Part shown: positions 43,120-51,033 of the stretch, in pieces | Layout: each line of letters begins with the position of its first letter | How positions within the stretch are numbered: position 1 is the first letter of the stretch | Assembly: GCA_041650805.1 (NCBI GenBank) | Contig: JBAZKM010000004.1 | Location: 124,001-188,000, forward strand | Length of the DNA: 64,000 nucleotides | Reading direction: 5' to 3' | Source: Candidatus Omnitrophota bacterium | GTDB lineage: Bacteria; Omnitrophota; Gorgyraeia; 2-01-FULL-45-10 | Notes under the pieces: generated by a model | The model's database searches: none | What the model was told of the DNA's origin: nothing | Seen by the model: only the letters and a program-made list of their open reading frames with translations | Made by a program: the position numbers and the translations under genes

Positions 43120-44560
43120 TTGGATCTTCCCTGCGGTCCTGCTCGGTGCCATGTCCTTGAGGATATGGGGGCTCGGGGCCCATGACTTCTGGTATGACGA
43201 GATCAATACCGCGGGCAGCGCCGGCGTTATCATATTCGGATGGAATGCCCCGCTTTACGGCATAATTATCCACTTCTGGGCAAAGGTCTTCGGCGCATCA
43301 GAGTTCGCGCTTCGCTTTCCCTCGGCCCTCTTCAGCGTTCTGGCTATCGTGCCGTTATTTCACATAGGGAGGAAGTGTTTCGGCGACACGGTCGGGATCT
43401 GCGCCGCCGTCATAATGGCCCTCTCCCCTTTCCACCTGTGGTATGCGCAGGAGGCGCGCGACTACAGCCTGCTCTTATTTGCCGGGACCGTCTCTTCTTA
43501 CTTTTTGTTAACGGCTATCACGGATAATTCAAGACGGGCGTGGGTGCTTTTCCTTGTCTCTTCCGTGATCGGTATCTATACCCATTATTTTTACATGTTT
43601 CTCTTCCTGTCCCACGGGATATGCGCCGTTTTTTTCCTGAGGGAACGGTCCGGTTACAGGGCAGCCGCGTATTTCTCAGCCGCAACAGCCTCATTCCTGC
43701 CGTACCTCCCGCGATTTATAAGCAAATTACAGTTCGTACAGGGCGGTTTCTGGGTGCCGTTGCCTGTGCCCGGATCGATCATTACGACACTGGAGAACTT
43801 CATGCTGGGTTATAACGGCTCATCCTCCCTTTATTTTATTTCAAATGTCATCGCGGCAGCGCTTGTGATCTCGGCGTCCATATACGCATATAAGAGATCG
43901 CTCGGCCTGCCTTTCGGTATTTGCGCCGTTCTCTTTGCCGCGCCCCTTTTGATCGCCTTTTTATTTTCCCGGCACTTTTTCCCGGTATATCTAGACCGCG
44001 GATTGATATTCTCAAGCCCCTATTATTATATTATCCTGGCCCTCGGTATCGTGTCGTTCTCCGGAAAGATGAGGGCCGTTGCCGGGGCGGCGATCCTGGC
44101 GCTTTTATTGGTAGGCGGTTACCGCTATTATGCCGATGAGGTCACCCCGTCGAGCCTTCACCGCGTCGGAGCATACGGGAAAAAACCGATCAAGCCGGTC
44201 GTGCGATTTATTAAAGAGAACCTGGCGGAGGGGGATATCATCGCGTTCACCAATACCGCCCCGATGGTGCCTTTCGGTTTTTACTCCGGGGGGCGGAGGA
44301 TATCCTACCGCTATTTTTTCGACCCGCGTTATGCGGACCTGGACTGGCAGAGGCCGATCCAGGAGTCGAGATACAATATACCGGTTCACAAGATAGCGTT
44401 CCCGGAGGCCGGCCGGATATGGCTCATCGCTTCCGATTTCGAGCGGAGCGGCAAACTTGACAAAAATTCCGTTTCGGTCAAAGAGTATATGGACACCCAT
44501 TTTAGGCCGGTATCCGTAAGAGAATTTGACGGCCTGTTCGTATCCCTTTATGAAAAGTAA
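43100..44560 (+). CDS. GT39-family membrane glycosyltransferase
   Basis: The 486-residue protein has about 10 helices. The GT-C acidic loop GLGAHDFWYDEINTAGSAG is at residues ~25-45, and RFPSALFSVLAIVPLFHIGRKCFGDTVGICAAVIMALSPFHLWYAQEARDY is strongly typical of the PMT_2 group. A soluble C-terminal region (KPVVRFIKENLAEGDIIAFTNTAPMVPFGFYSGG) resembles that of the protein at 19650-21227. The start lies 20 bp inside the upstream gene. The lipid-linked sugar donor is unknown. Confidence 0.87.
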   Translation: MRTRVNSWIFPAVLLGAMSLRIWGLGAHDFWYDEINTAGSAGVIIFGWNAPLYGIIIHFWAKVFGASEFALRFPSALFSVLAIVPLFHIGRKCFGDTVGICAAVIMALSPFHLWYAQEARDYSLLLFAGTVSSYFLLTAITDNSRRAWVLFLVSSVIGIYTHYFYMFLFLSHGICAVFFLRERSGYRAAAYFSAATASFLPYLPRFISKLQFVQGGFWVPLPVPGSIITTLENFMLGYNGSSSLYFISNVIAAALVISASIYAYKRSLGLPFGICAVLFAAPLLIAFLFSRHFFPVYLDRGLIFSSPYYYIILALGIVSFSGKMRAVAGAAILALLLVGGYRYYADEVTPSSLHRVGAYGKKPIKPVVRFIKENLAEGDIIAFTNTAPMVPFGFYSGGRRISYRYFFDPRYADLDWQRPIQESRYNIPVHKIAFPEAGRIWLIASDFERSGKLDKNSVSVKEYMDTHFRPVSVREFDGLFVSLYEK

Positions 44561-45734
44561 AGAGGCGGCCTTATTGGCCGCGATCATGCGAAATGATATT
44601 AAGGAGACGGCCGACCTGGCTTCGGACGCTCCTCGTCCGGTGGACTGGGGAACGATCGAAAGGCTTATCGCTTATCACGACATAGCGCCGCTCGTGCATC
44701 TGCGCATCAAAGATACCGGGATCCGGCTGCCGTCCGGATTACGCGATCGCCTGGAGAAGAGTTATTACCTGGCTATCGCAAAAGGCCAGAGTTTATGGGC
44801 CGAGTTCCTGCGGATATCGAAGGCCTTCAGGGACCGGAATGCGGCGATGGTACCTATCAAAGGCACGTCTTTCCTCGCGGATATTTACGCGTCCAACCCG
44901 TGCCGGCCGATGGCGGATATCGACATCCTGGTAGAAGAGCGCTCGCTGGATATGGCCAGGGCCCTGCTTACGGAGGCGGGATACAGGGAGGAGTCGTTCG
45001 GGCTGGATGAAGCGTACTGGCGCTTAAACCAATGCCACATTACATTTGTCAAGGAGCGCATCTATGTAGAGGTGCATTTCGGGCTCGATTTCAAACGCGG
45101 GAACAGGAATATCCTGCCGCGTCTCTGGGAAAGGGTCAGGGAGCGTTCCGTAGACGGGCACGGCGTCAGTTTTCTTTCCTATGAAGACGCGCTCTTCAGC
45201 CTTGCCTTACACGAGCGGAGGTTCGGCAGGACGCTGGGGCTCAAGAATATATTGGACGTATCGCTGATCCTCAAAAATAAAGGCGACGCGCTCGACTGGG
45301 ATTATATAGTCGATGAGGCAAGGGCAGGGAAGATGAGCTCCGCCGTATTCTTCATACTCTCCGCGGCAAAAATATTTTTTAAATCCGATATCCCGCAGGG
45401 TGTACCGGCGGGATTAGGCGTGCCCTATTACAAAAGGAAGGCGATAGAAAACATGATAAGGCGGAACGCTTTATCCGCGCGTATCGCCGCGAGGAATAAG
45501 TCATTATACACGATGAAACACTTCCTGCTCTTTGACAGTTTATGGGAACCGGCCTCCTACATATATCATATCCCGGAGGAGCAGTTTGCGAAATTTTACG
45601 GCCTTGAGCCGTATGATGCGAAGACGCGCCTTCTTTACCGCCTTAGAGGCCTCTCAATGCCGTATCTCTGGGCGCGTGAACGCCTTTCGCGCGGCGCAAA
45701 GAGGCGCCGTGCCGCACCCGGCAAAGACGCATAA
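44550..45734 (+). CDS. Nucleotidyltransferase family protein (PF14907-like)
   Basis: ATG 44550 gives 394 residues; a TTG at 44526 further inside the GT39 gene is the alternative. The core AAMVPIKGTSFLADIYASNPCRPMADIDILVEE contains K-G-x-S and the DxD pair of the uncharacterised nucleotidyltransferase (NTP_transf_5) family, and ERIYVEVHFGLDF provides a further acidic strand. Members occur in natural-product and glycan clusters and are of unknown activity. It follows two GT39-like genes exactly as the nucleotidyltransferase at 21224 follows one. Confidence 0.75.
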   Translation: MKSKEAALLAAIMRNDIKETADLASDAPRPVDWGTIERLIAYHDIAPLVHLRIKDTGIRLPSGLRDRLEKSYYLAIAKGQSLWAEFLRISKAFRDRNAAMVPIKGTSFLADIYASNPCRPMADIDILVEERSLDMARALLTEAGYREESFGLDEAYWRLNQCHITFVKERIYVEVHFGLDFKRGNRNILPRLWERVRERSVDGHGVSFLSYEDALFSLALHERRFGRTLGLKNILDVSLILKNKGDALDWDYIVDEARAGKMSSAVFFILSAAKIFFKSDIPQGVPAGLGVPYYKRKAIENMIRRNALSARIAARNKSLYTMKHFLLFDSLWEPASYIYHIPEEQFAKFYGLEPYDAKTRLLYRLRGLSMPYLWARERLSRGAKRRRAAPGKDA

Positions 45735-45741
45735 TTTATAC

Positions 45742-45770
45742 TTGACAAAAACGCTCAGCTTTGCTATATT
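45742..45770 (+). promoter_or_regulatory. Sigma70-like promoter of the iscR-iscS-iscU operon
   Basis: Perfect TTGACA (45742-45747) and TATATT (45765-45770) are separated by 17 bp. The ATG of the Rrf2/IscR gene is at 45777, six bases after the -10, which is where transcription should begin, so the mRNA is predicted to be leaderless. Confidence 0.8.
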
Positions 45771-45776
45771 GAGAGT

Positions 45777-46229
45777 ATGAAATTATCGACAAAATCCACA
45801 TACGGGCTCAGGGCCATGGTCGACATAGCGCTCGGATCGCGGGGAGGGGCCATCCCCATATCGGATATAGCAAGACGGGAGGGGTTGTCGACCGACTATC
45901 TCGAGCAGCTTCTCAATAAGCTCCGCCGGGACGGCCTCGTACTGAGCGTTCGCGGCCCGAAGGGCGGGTACCTCCTGTCAAAGAAGCCGGATGATATAAC
46001 CGTGGGCGACATCGTGAAGGCGCTTGAGAAGGATATGGCCCCGGTCCATTGCGTGACGGCAGACGGCAGACCGAAAGGATTTTGCAAACGCAGTAAAGAT
46101 TGTGTGACGAAAGGCGTATGGATGAAGCTGTCGAAATCGATAAATGACTGTCTGGACTCCATGACTTTGGAAGACCTGTGCGGAAAGGCGGCTAAGGCGC
46201 CGGCCAGGTCCACGAGGAGGTTCTTATGA
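45777..46229 (+). CDS. iscR: Rrf2-family Fe-S regulator, IscR-like
   Basis: The 150-residue protein starts MKLSTKSTYGLRAMVDIALG and has the Rrf2 winged helix (ISDIARREGLSTDYLEQLLNKLRRDGLVLSVRGPKGGYLL). C92, C103 and C109 with nearby H91 correspond to the cluster-binding cysteines of IscR (spacing longer between the first two). It sits directly before iscS with a 4-bp overlap and before iscU, so it should sense [2Fe-2S] status and repress this operon. The ATG coincides with the predicted transcription start and there is no room for a normal Shine-Dalgarno. Confidence 0.92.
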   Translation: MKLSTKSTYGLRAMVDIALGSRGGAIPISDIARREGLSTDYLEQLLNKLRRDGLVLSVRGPKGGYLLSKKPDDITVGDIVKALEKDMAPVHCVTADGRPKGFCKRSKDCVTKGVWMKLSKSINDCLDSMTLEDLCGKAAKAPARSTRRFL

Positions 46230-47392
46230 AGAAGGTCTATCTCGATAATAACGCGACCACAAGGATGAGGGAGGAGGTCCTGGCGGCGATGCTTCCTTAT
46301 TATAAGGATATATACGGAAACGCCTCCAGTGTCCACGAGTTCGGCCGCACGGCGCGGCGGGCCGTCGACGAGGCAAGGGAGAAGGTCGCCGGGCTCCTGG
46401 GGGCCGCAAGCCCGGAAGAGATAATATTCACATCCGGTGGCACAGAGGCGGATAACTTTGCCATAAAGGGCTTAGCAGGCGCGATGAGATCAAAAGGGAA
46501 CCATATCATAACATCCACGGTTGAACACCATGCCGTATTGAACGCGTGCAAGTTCCTTGAGAGAGAGGGGTATAAAGTCACTTACGTAAAGGTTGACAAA
46601 TATGGCATAATAGATACGGAGGAGCTAAGGAGGGCGGTCACCGACAAGACGATACTGATCACCGTAATGTATGCCAATAATGAAGTGGGTACCATAGAGC
46701 CGATAGAAGAGATCGGCAAGATAGCTAAAGAGAGGGGTATATATTTCCATACAGATGCCGTCCAGGCGGTCGGCAAAGTGCCTTTTGCGGTGAAAGATAT
46801 GAACATCGACCTCCTCTCCATGTCAGGCCACAAGATATACGGGCCGAAGGGGATCGGCGCGTTATATATAAGGAAGAAGACGAAGATAACGCCGCTCATT
46901 CACGGCGGCCATCACGAGATGCAGAAGAGGGCCGGCACGGAGAACGTCGCTGGTATCGTAGGCCTGGGTGAGGCCGCGTCCCTTTCTGTAAGAGAGACGC
47001 CGGCGGAGGCAAAGAAATTGAAAGACCTCAGGGACTACCTGCATAAAGGGATCGTCTCAAAGATAGAGGATGTGGATCTGAACGGTCATCCGGAGAAGAG
47101 ATTGCCCAATACCCTGAATGTCGGTTTCAAATTTTTAGAAGGGGAGTCGATAGTCCTGAACCTTGATATGGAAGGGGTTGCGGTCTCGACCGGTTCTGCC
47201 TGTACCTCCGGGAGCCTTGAACCGTCGCATGTCCTGACGGCGATGGGGATAAACCCCGCAGATTCACAGGGGTCGATAAGATTTTCGCTGGGCAGGGACA
47301 ATACAAAGGAAGATATGGACTATATCCTGGGGATACTGCCGCCGATCATAACACGGCTCAGGGATATGTCGCCGTTGTACGAAAAGAAATAG
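46226..47392 (+). CDS. iscS: Cysteine desulfurase IscS/NifS
   Basis: The 388-residue PLP enzyme has VYLDNNATTRMREEVLAAM at the start, TSGGTEADNFAIKG, TSTVEHHAVLNACKFLE, the PLP lysine K203 in SMSGHKIYGPKG, and the catalytic cysteine C326 in VSTGSACTSGSLEPSHVL. It releases sulfur from cysteine for Fe-S assembly on IscU and for tRNA thiolation. The ATG overlaps the iscR stop. Its own TAG stop is formed partly by the palindromic repeat that begins at 47391. Confidence 0.95.
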   Translation: MKKVYLDNNATTRMREEVLAAMLPYYKDIYGNASSVHEFGRTARRAVDEAREKVAGLLGAASPEEIIFTSGGTEADNFAIKGLAGAMRSKGNHIITSTVEHHAVLNACKFLEREGYKVTYVKVDKYGIIDTEELRRAVTDKTILITVMYANNEVGTIEPIEEIGKIAKERGIYFHTDAVQAVGKVPFAVKDMNIDLLSMSGHKIYGPKGIGALYIRKKTKITPLIHGGHHEMQKRAGTENVAGIVGLGEAASLSVRETPAEAKKLKDLRDYLHKGIVSKIEDVDLNGHPEKRLPNTLNVGFKFLEGESIVLNLDMEGVAVSTGSACTSGSLEPSHVLTAMGINPADSQGSIRFSLGRDNTKEDMDYILGILPPIITRLRDMSPLYEKK

Positions 47393-47462
47393 TCCACGGA
47401 CCACAGTCCATGGTCCACAGATCTTGCTTTTGCTGTGGACCGTCGACCGTGGGCTATGGACT
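47391..47462. repeat. Palindromic repeat family A, copy 1 (full)
   Basis: Arms at 47391-47420 (AGTCCACGGACCACAGTCC...) and 47433-47462 form a 30-bp imperfect inverted repeat around a 12-nt loop, rich in TGGAC/GTCCA units. The first two bases complete the iscS TAG stop codon. Copies 2-4 are at 50110, 52253 and 56109. No T-run follows, so it is not a typical intrinsic terminator. Confidence 0.85.
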
Positions 47463-47488
47463 GAAGTTGCTAATACGAGGAGAATACG

Positions 47489-47875
47489 ATGGAAGGCCAA
47501 TATTCGGAGAAGGTGATGGAGCATTTCAGGAACCCGCACAACGTCGGAGAGATACCCGACGCCGACGGGGTAGGGAACGTGGGGAATCCGGTCTGCGGGG
47601 ATATAATGCGGCTGTACATAAAAGTCGATAAGGATGAGGTCATTACCGATGCCAAGTTCAAGACCTTCGGCTGCGGGGCGGCTATAGCGACCTCGAGCAT
47701 GGTCACGGAGCTGGTCAAGGGCAAGACCATAAAGGAGGCGCTTAAGGTCTCAAACCATGCCGTAGCCGAGGCATTGGGCGGCCTTCCCAAGATCAAGATG
47801 CACTGTTCGGTATTGGCCGAAGAGGCTCTCAAATCGGCAATAGACGATTACCTCAAGAAAAAAGGCAAAAGATAG
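47489..47875 (+). CDS. iscU: Fe-S scaffold protein IscU/NifU-N
   Basis: The 128-residue protein begins YSEKVMEHFRNPHNVGEIPDADG and has the three scaffold cysteines C36 (NPVCGD), C62 (FGCGAAIATSS) and C106 (KMHCSVLAEEAL). Clusters are assembled here using sulfur from IscS, encoded upstream and separated only by repeat A. The ribosome-binding site ACGAGGAG precedes the ATG. The iscR-iscS-iscU order is the common minimal ISC arrangement. Confidence 0.95.
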   Translation: MEGQYSEKVMEHFRNPHNVGEIPDADGVGNVGNPVCGDIMRLYIKVDKDEVITDAKFKTFGCGAAIATSSMVTELVKGKTIKEALKVSNHAVAEALGGLPKIKMHCSVLAEEALKSAIDDYLKKKGKR

Positions 47876-47879
47876 ACCC

Positions 47880-48428
47880 GTGAAGCACAAGATACGTAAA
47901 GAGATCACCGCAAAGCTCAAAGATCACTCTGAGCTTGAAAAATCCCGGAAGAGTGGTATAATAAAAAAGAAATTGTTAAACGCGGAGGAGTTTAAAAAAT
48001 CGGAAATTGTGATGTTTTACGTCTCGCTGAAGGACGAGGTTGACACGCTTTCTATGATAGACGAGGCGCTAAAGACGGGAAAGCGGGTATGTGTTCCCGT
48101 GATCTTAAAGGAAGAGAAACGATTGATAGCAGGCGAAATAAAGAATAGACTTGAAGATCTGGAAAAGCAGCACTTTGGAATCTACCAGCCCAAAGCGGGC
48201 AAGGTACGAGAGGTTCCTTTGGAGGATATAGATCTGGTTGTAGTCCCGGGTATAGCCTTTGACAAAGATAACGTCAGGCTGGGCCGGGGGCACGGTTATT
48301 ACGACCGGTTCCTGTCGTGTCTCTCCGAACGGACCAGAACAATAGGGCTTGCATTCGATTTTCAGGTGATCGCCGATCTTCCCAAAGACCCGCACGATAT
48401 TCCCGTCTGGAAAACCATCACAGCGTAA
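47880..48428 (+). CDS. 5-formyltetrahydrofolate cyclo-ligase
   Basis: A GTG start (4 bp after the iscU stop) gives 182 residues, the usual size. The conserved C-terminal motif VVPGIAFDKDNVRLGRGHGYYDRFLS is clear, as is EVDTLSMIDEALKTGKRVCVPVI earlier. The enzyme converts 5-formyl-THF to 5,10-methenyl-THF with ATP. The gene precedes rny, with repeat family B between them. Confidence 0.93.
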   Translation: MKHKIRKEITAKLKDHSELEKSRKSGIIKKKLLNAEEFKKSEIVMFYVSLKDEVDTLSMIDEALKTGKRVCVPVILKEEKRLIAGEIKNRLEDLEKQHFGIYQPKAGKVREVPLEDIDLVVVPGIAFDKDNVRLGRGHGYYDRFLSCLSERTRTIGLAFDFQVIADLPKDPHDIPVWKTITA

Positions 48429-48433
48429 AACTG

Positions 48434-48507
48434 AGCTATCAGCTTTCAGCCGTCAGCTATCAGCAAAAAAATAAAAGCTGAAAGCTGAAGACTGACAGCT
48501 GAAAGCT
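48434..48507. repeat. Palindromic repeat family B, copy 1 (full)
   Basis: Arms at 48434-48464 and 48477-48507 (31 nt each, built from AGCTnnCAGC/GCTGAAAGCT units) flank an A-rich 12-nt loop. It fills the gap between the cyclo-ligase gene and rny. A second, truncated copy is at 50983-51033. Confidence 0.8.
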
Positions 48508-48539
48508 GAAATCCAACAGTGTAATTTTGGGAGGTAAAA

Positions 48540-50111
48540 ATGCACACAGAAAATACGGTGATTTACATAGGGCTATCCGTGTTCGGGGCCGCTCTGTCCT
48601 TTGCGCTCGGTTATTTTATAAGGAAATACCATGCCAAGATGCAGCTGAAGGGCGCCGAGGACAAGGCCAGAAAGATACTTGAAAATTCCAAGGTAGACGC
48701 CGACAAGATCCGCCGGGAGGCGGAACTGGAGGCCAAAGACCGTCTCCTCAAGATGAGGAACGAGTTTGAGAATGAGACAAAGGAGCGCCGCCAGGAACTC
48801 ATCGTCCTTGAGAAGAGGCTGCTGCAAAAAGAGGAGAATCTGGACAGGAAGCTCGACATACTGGACAGGAAGGAAAAGGATGTGGAGAGGAGGGACCAGT
48901 CCCTGGTAGAGAAGGAGAAGGCGGCCCGTGCCAAAGAGAACGAGCTAAATGCGATGCTGCAGGAGGAGAAGGAGAAGCTGCAGAAGGTCTCAGGCATGAC
49001 CAGGGAAGAGGCCAGGCAGGTCCTCCTTAAGAGGCTTGAGGACGAGGTTAAGCAGGAAGCGGCGATCATGATAAAGAGGACGGAAGACGAGGCGAAAGAG
49101 AAGGCGGATAAAGAGGCGCGTAAGATCATAGGGCTTGCGATACAGAGATGCGCCGCGGAGCACACGGTCGAGACGACCGTAAGCGTAGTGAACCTCCCGA
49201 ATGACGAGATGAAGGGGAGGATAATCGGGAGGGAAGGCAGGAATATACGCGCCCTGGAGATCGCGACAGGCATAGATGTGATAATAGATGACACGCCGGA
49301 GGCGGTGATATTGTCCGGTTTCGATCCGATAAAGAGAGAGATCGCCAGGTTGTCGCTCGAACGTCTTATAGAGGACGGCCGTATCCATCCCGGCAGGATA
49401 GAAGAGGTCGTGGAGAAGATCAAAAAAGAGATGGAGAATACCATACGCGAAGAGGGCGAGAAGGCCCTGTTCGAGACGGGGCTGCACGGTGTCCATCCGG
49501 AGATAGTCAAGCTCCTGGGACGCCTTAAATACAGGACCAGCTACGGACAGAACGTCTTGCAGCATTCGAAAGAGGTCGCTCACCTCATGGGTGTCATGGC
49601 CAGCGAGCTGAAGCTCGACTTCAATCTCGCCAAGCGCATAGGGCTTTTGCATGATCTAGGCAAGGCGATAAGCCATGATGTCGAAGGGACGCACTCCAAG
49701 CTGGGAAGCGACCTTGCGAGAAAGTACGGGGAGAGCGAGACCATATGCCACGCCATAGAGGCACACCACCAGGATATCGAGCCGCGGACGCTGTTGGCGG
49801 TACTGGTGCAGGCCGCGGACGCGATCAGCGCATCGAGGCCCGGGGCCAGGCGTGAGACGCTCGAGATATATATAAAACGGCTCGAGAAGCTCGAGGCGAT
49901 CGCCGATTCCTTCAAGGGGGTCGAGAAGGCCTATGCCATACAGGCGGGGAGGGAGATAAGGGTGATGGTCCAGCCCGACAAGATATCGGATACCCAGGCA
50001 GCCGTCATGGCGCGCGATATAACTAAAAAGATAGAAGAGGGGCTTGAATACCCCGGTCAGATAAAGGTTACGGTCATCCGCGAGACGCGAGCGGTGGAAT
50101 ACGCGAAATAG
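48540..50111 (+). CDS. rny: Ribonuclease Y
   Basis: The 523-residue protein has an N-terminal membrane helix (VIYIGLSVFGAALSFALGYFI), a long charged coiled coil (~30-200), a KH domain (VVNLPNDEMKGRIIGREGRNIRALEIATGIDVIIDDTP) and an HD domain (QNVLQHSKEVAHLMGVMA, then LLHDLGKAISHD). This is the standard RNase Y layout, an endoribonuclease initiating mRNA decay at the membrane. GGGAGG precedes the ATG. The TAG stop is formed by the start of repeat A copy 2. The ymdB-like gene follows, a conserved pairing. Confidence 0.97.
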   Translation: MHTENTVIYIGLSVFGAALSFALGYFIRKYHAKMQLKGAEDKARKILENSKVDADKIRREAELEAKDRLLKMRNEFENETKERRQELIVLEKRLLQKEENLDRKLDILDRKEKDVERRDQSLVEKEKAARAKENELNAMLQEEKEKLQKVSGMTREEARQVLLKRLEDEVKQEAAIMIKRTEDEAKEKADKEARKIIGLAIQRCAAEHTVETTVSVVNLPNDEMKGRIIGREGRNIRALEIATGIDVIIDDTPEAVILSGFDPIKREIARLSLERLIEDGRIHPGRIEEVVEKIKKEMENTIREEGEKALFETGLHGVHPEIVKLLGRLKYRTSYGQNVLQHSKEVAHLMGVMASELKLDFNLAKRIGLLHDLGKAISHDVEGTHSKLGSDLARKYGESETICHAIEAHHQDIEPRTLLAVLVQAADAISASRPGARRETLEIYIKRLEKLEAIADSFKGVEKAYAIQAGREIRVMVQPDKISDTQAAVMARDITKKIEEGLEYPGQIKVTVIRETRAVEYAK

Positions 50112-50179
50112 TCCACGGTCCACGGTCGACAGTCCACGGTAAAGAGTATCTGTGGACCATGGACAGTAGACTATGGACC
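50110..50179. repeat. Palindromic repeat family A, copy 2 (full)
   Basis: Left arm 50110-50137 and right arm 50152-50179 form a 28-bp imperfect hairpin around a 14-nt loop (GGTAAAGAGTATCT). The first two bases complete the rny TAG stop. Loop and right-arm start are identical to copy 3 over about 30 nt. Confidence 0.85.
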
Positions 50180-50190
50180 AAAGGAGATAT

Positions 50191-50976
50191 ATGCGCATAT
50201 TGTTTATAGGCGATATCGTCGGCGAACCGGGCCGAAGGGCGGTCAAAGAACTGCTTCCGAAGATGGAAAAGAGGGAGAAGCTCGACTTTGTCATAGCGAA
50301 CGGAGAGAATTCGGCCGGAGGGAGCGGCATAACGCCCGATATCGCGGACGAGCTGTTCGGTTACGGTGTAGATGTCCTGACGAGCGGCGACCACATATGG
50401 AAACGCAAAGAGATCGTCGAAAGGATCGAGACGGATAAAAGGATCCTCCGGCCCGCCAACTATCCGGAGGGCGCCCCCGGCCTCGGTTCCACGATAGTGA
50501 GGTCGAGAGAGGATGAGATAGAAGTGGGCGTGGTCAATATCATAGGGCGCGTATTCATGCAGGCCGTAGAATGCCCGTTCAAAACGGCCAGGAGAGAGAT
50601 AGATAAGATAAGAGAGCGCGCGAGGGTCATTATAGTGGATATACATGCGGAGGCGACGAGCGAAAAGATAGCGCTCGGCTGGTACCTTGACGGCGCGGTA
50701 AGCGCGATAGTCGGGACGCACACGCACGTGCAGACGGCGGATGAAAAGATCCTGCCCGGCGGCACCGCGTATATCACCGATGTCGGTATGGCAGGGCCGT
50801 TCGACTCCGTTATCGGGAGAAAGAAGGAGCAGATACTGTCGCGTTTTATCACACAGATGCCGGTAAGGTTCGAGATGGCCGAGGGGGATGTCCAGCTCCA
50901 CGGCGTCATCCTCGATATAGACGAGAAGACGGGCAAGGCGAATTCTATAAAGCGAGTGCAAGAGAAGTTGAAATAG
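50191..50976 (+). CDS. YmdB-like metallophosphodiesterase (TIGR00282 family)
   Basis: ATG 50191 with AAAGGAG upstream is chosen over ATG 50173, which lies in the repeat. The 261-residue product has RILFIGDIVGEPGRRAV, FVIANGENSAGGSGITPDIADELFGYGVDVLTSGDHIWK, VDIHAEATSEKIALGWYLDGAVSAIVGTHTHVQTAD, which supply the di-metal ligands. In Bacillus, YmdB is a 2',3'-cyclic nucleotide phosphodiesterase functionally linked with RNase Y. The adjacency to rny here matches that. Confidence 0.93.
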   Translation: MRILFIGDIVGEPGRRAVKELLPKMEKREKLDFVIANGENSAGGSGITPDIADELFGYGVDVLTSGDHIWKRKEIVERIETDKRILRPANYPEGAPGLGSTIVRSREDEIEVGVVNIIGRVFMQAVECPFKTARREIDKIRERARVIIVDIHAEATSEKIALGWYLDGAVSAIVGTHTHVQTADEKILPGGTAYITDVGMAGPFDSVIGRKKEQILSRFITQMPVRFEMAEGDVQLHGVILDIDEKTGKANSIKRVQEKLK

Positions 50977-50982
50977 AAATTT

Positions 50983-51033
50983 AGCTTTCAGCTGTCAGTC
51001 ATCAGCCGTCAGCTAAAAATTAAAAAAGCTGAT
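50983..51033. repeat. Palindromic repeat family B, copy 2 (right arm truncated at xseA)
   Basis: The left arm (50983-51014, AGCTTTCAGCTGTCAGTC...) and A-rich loop are present, but only AGCTGAT (51027-51033) of the right arm remains before the xseA ATG at 51034. The repeat therefore occupies the position of the xseA ribosome-binding site. Confidence 0.7.

Noticed and set aside
47391..47462. Repeat A copy 1 as an intrinsic terminator
   Set aside because: The stem is strong but no U-run follows, and iscU just downstream should be cotranscribed with iscS.
48611..49510. 299-codon minus-strand open frame inside rny
   Set aside because: Extremely Ser/Leu-rich product produced by reading the charged coiled-coil of RNase Y in reverse; no ribosome-binding site or family resemblance.
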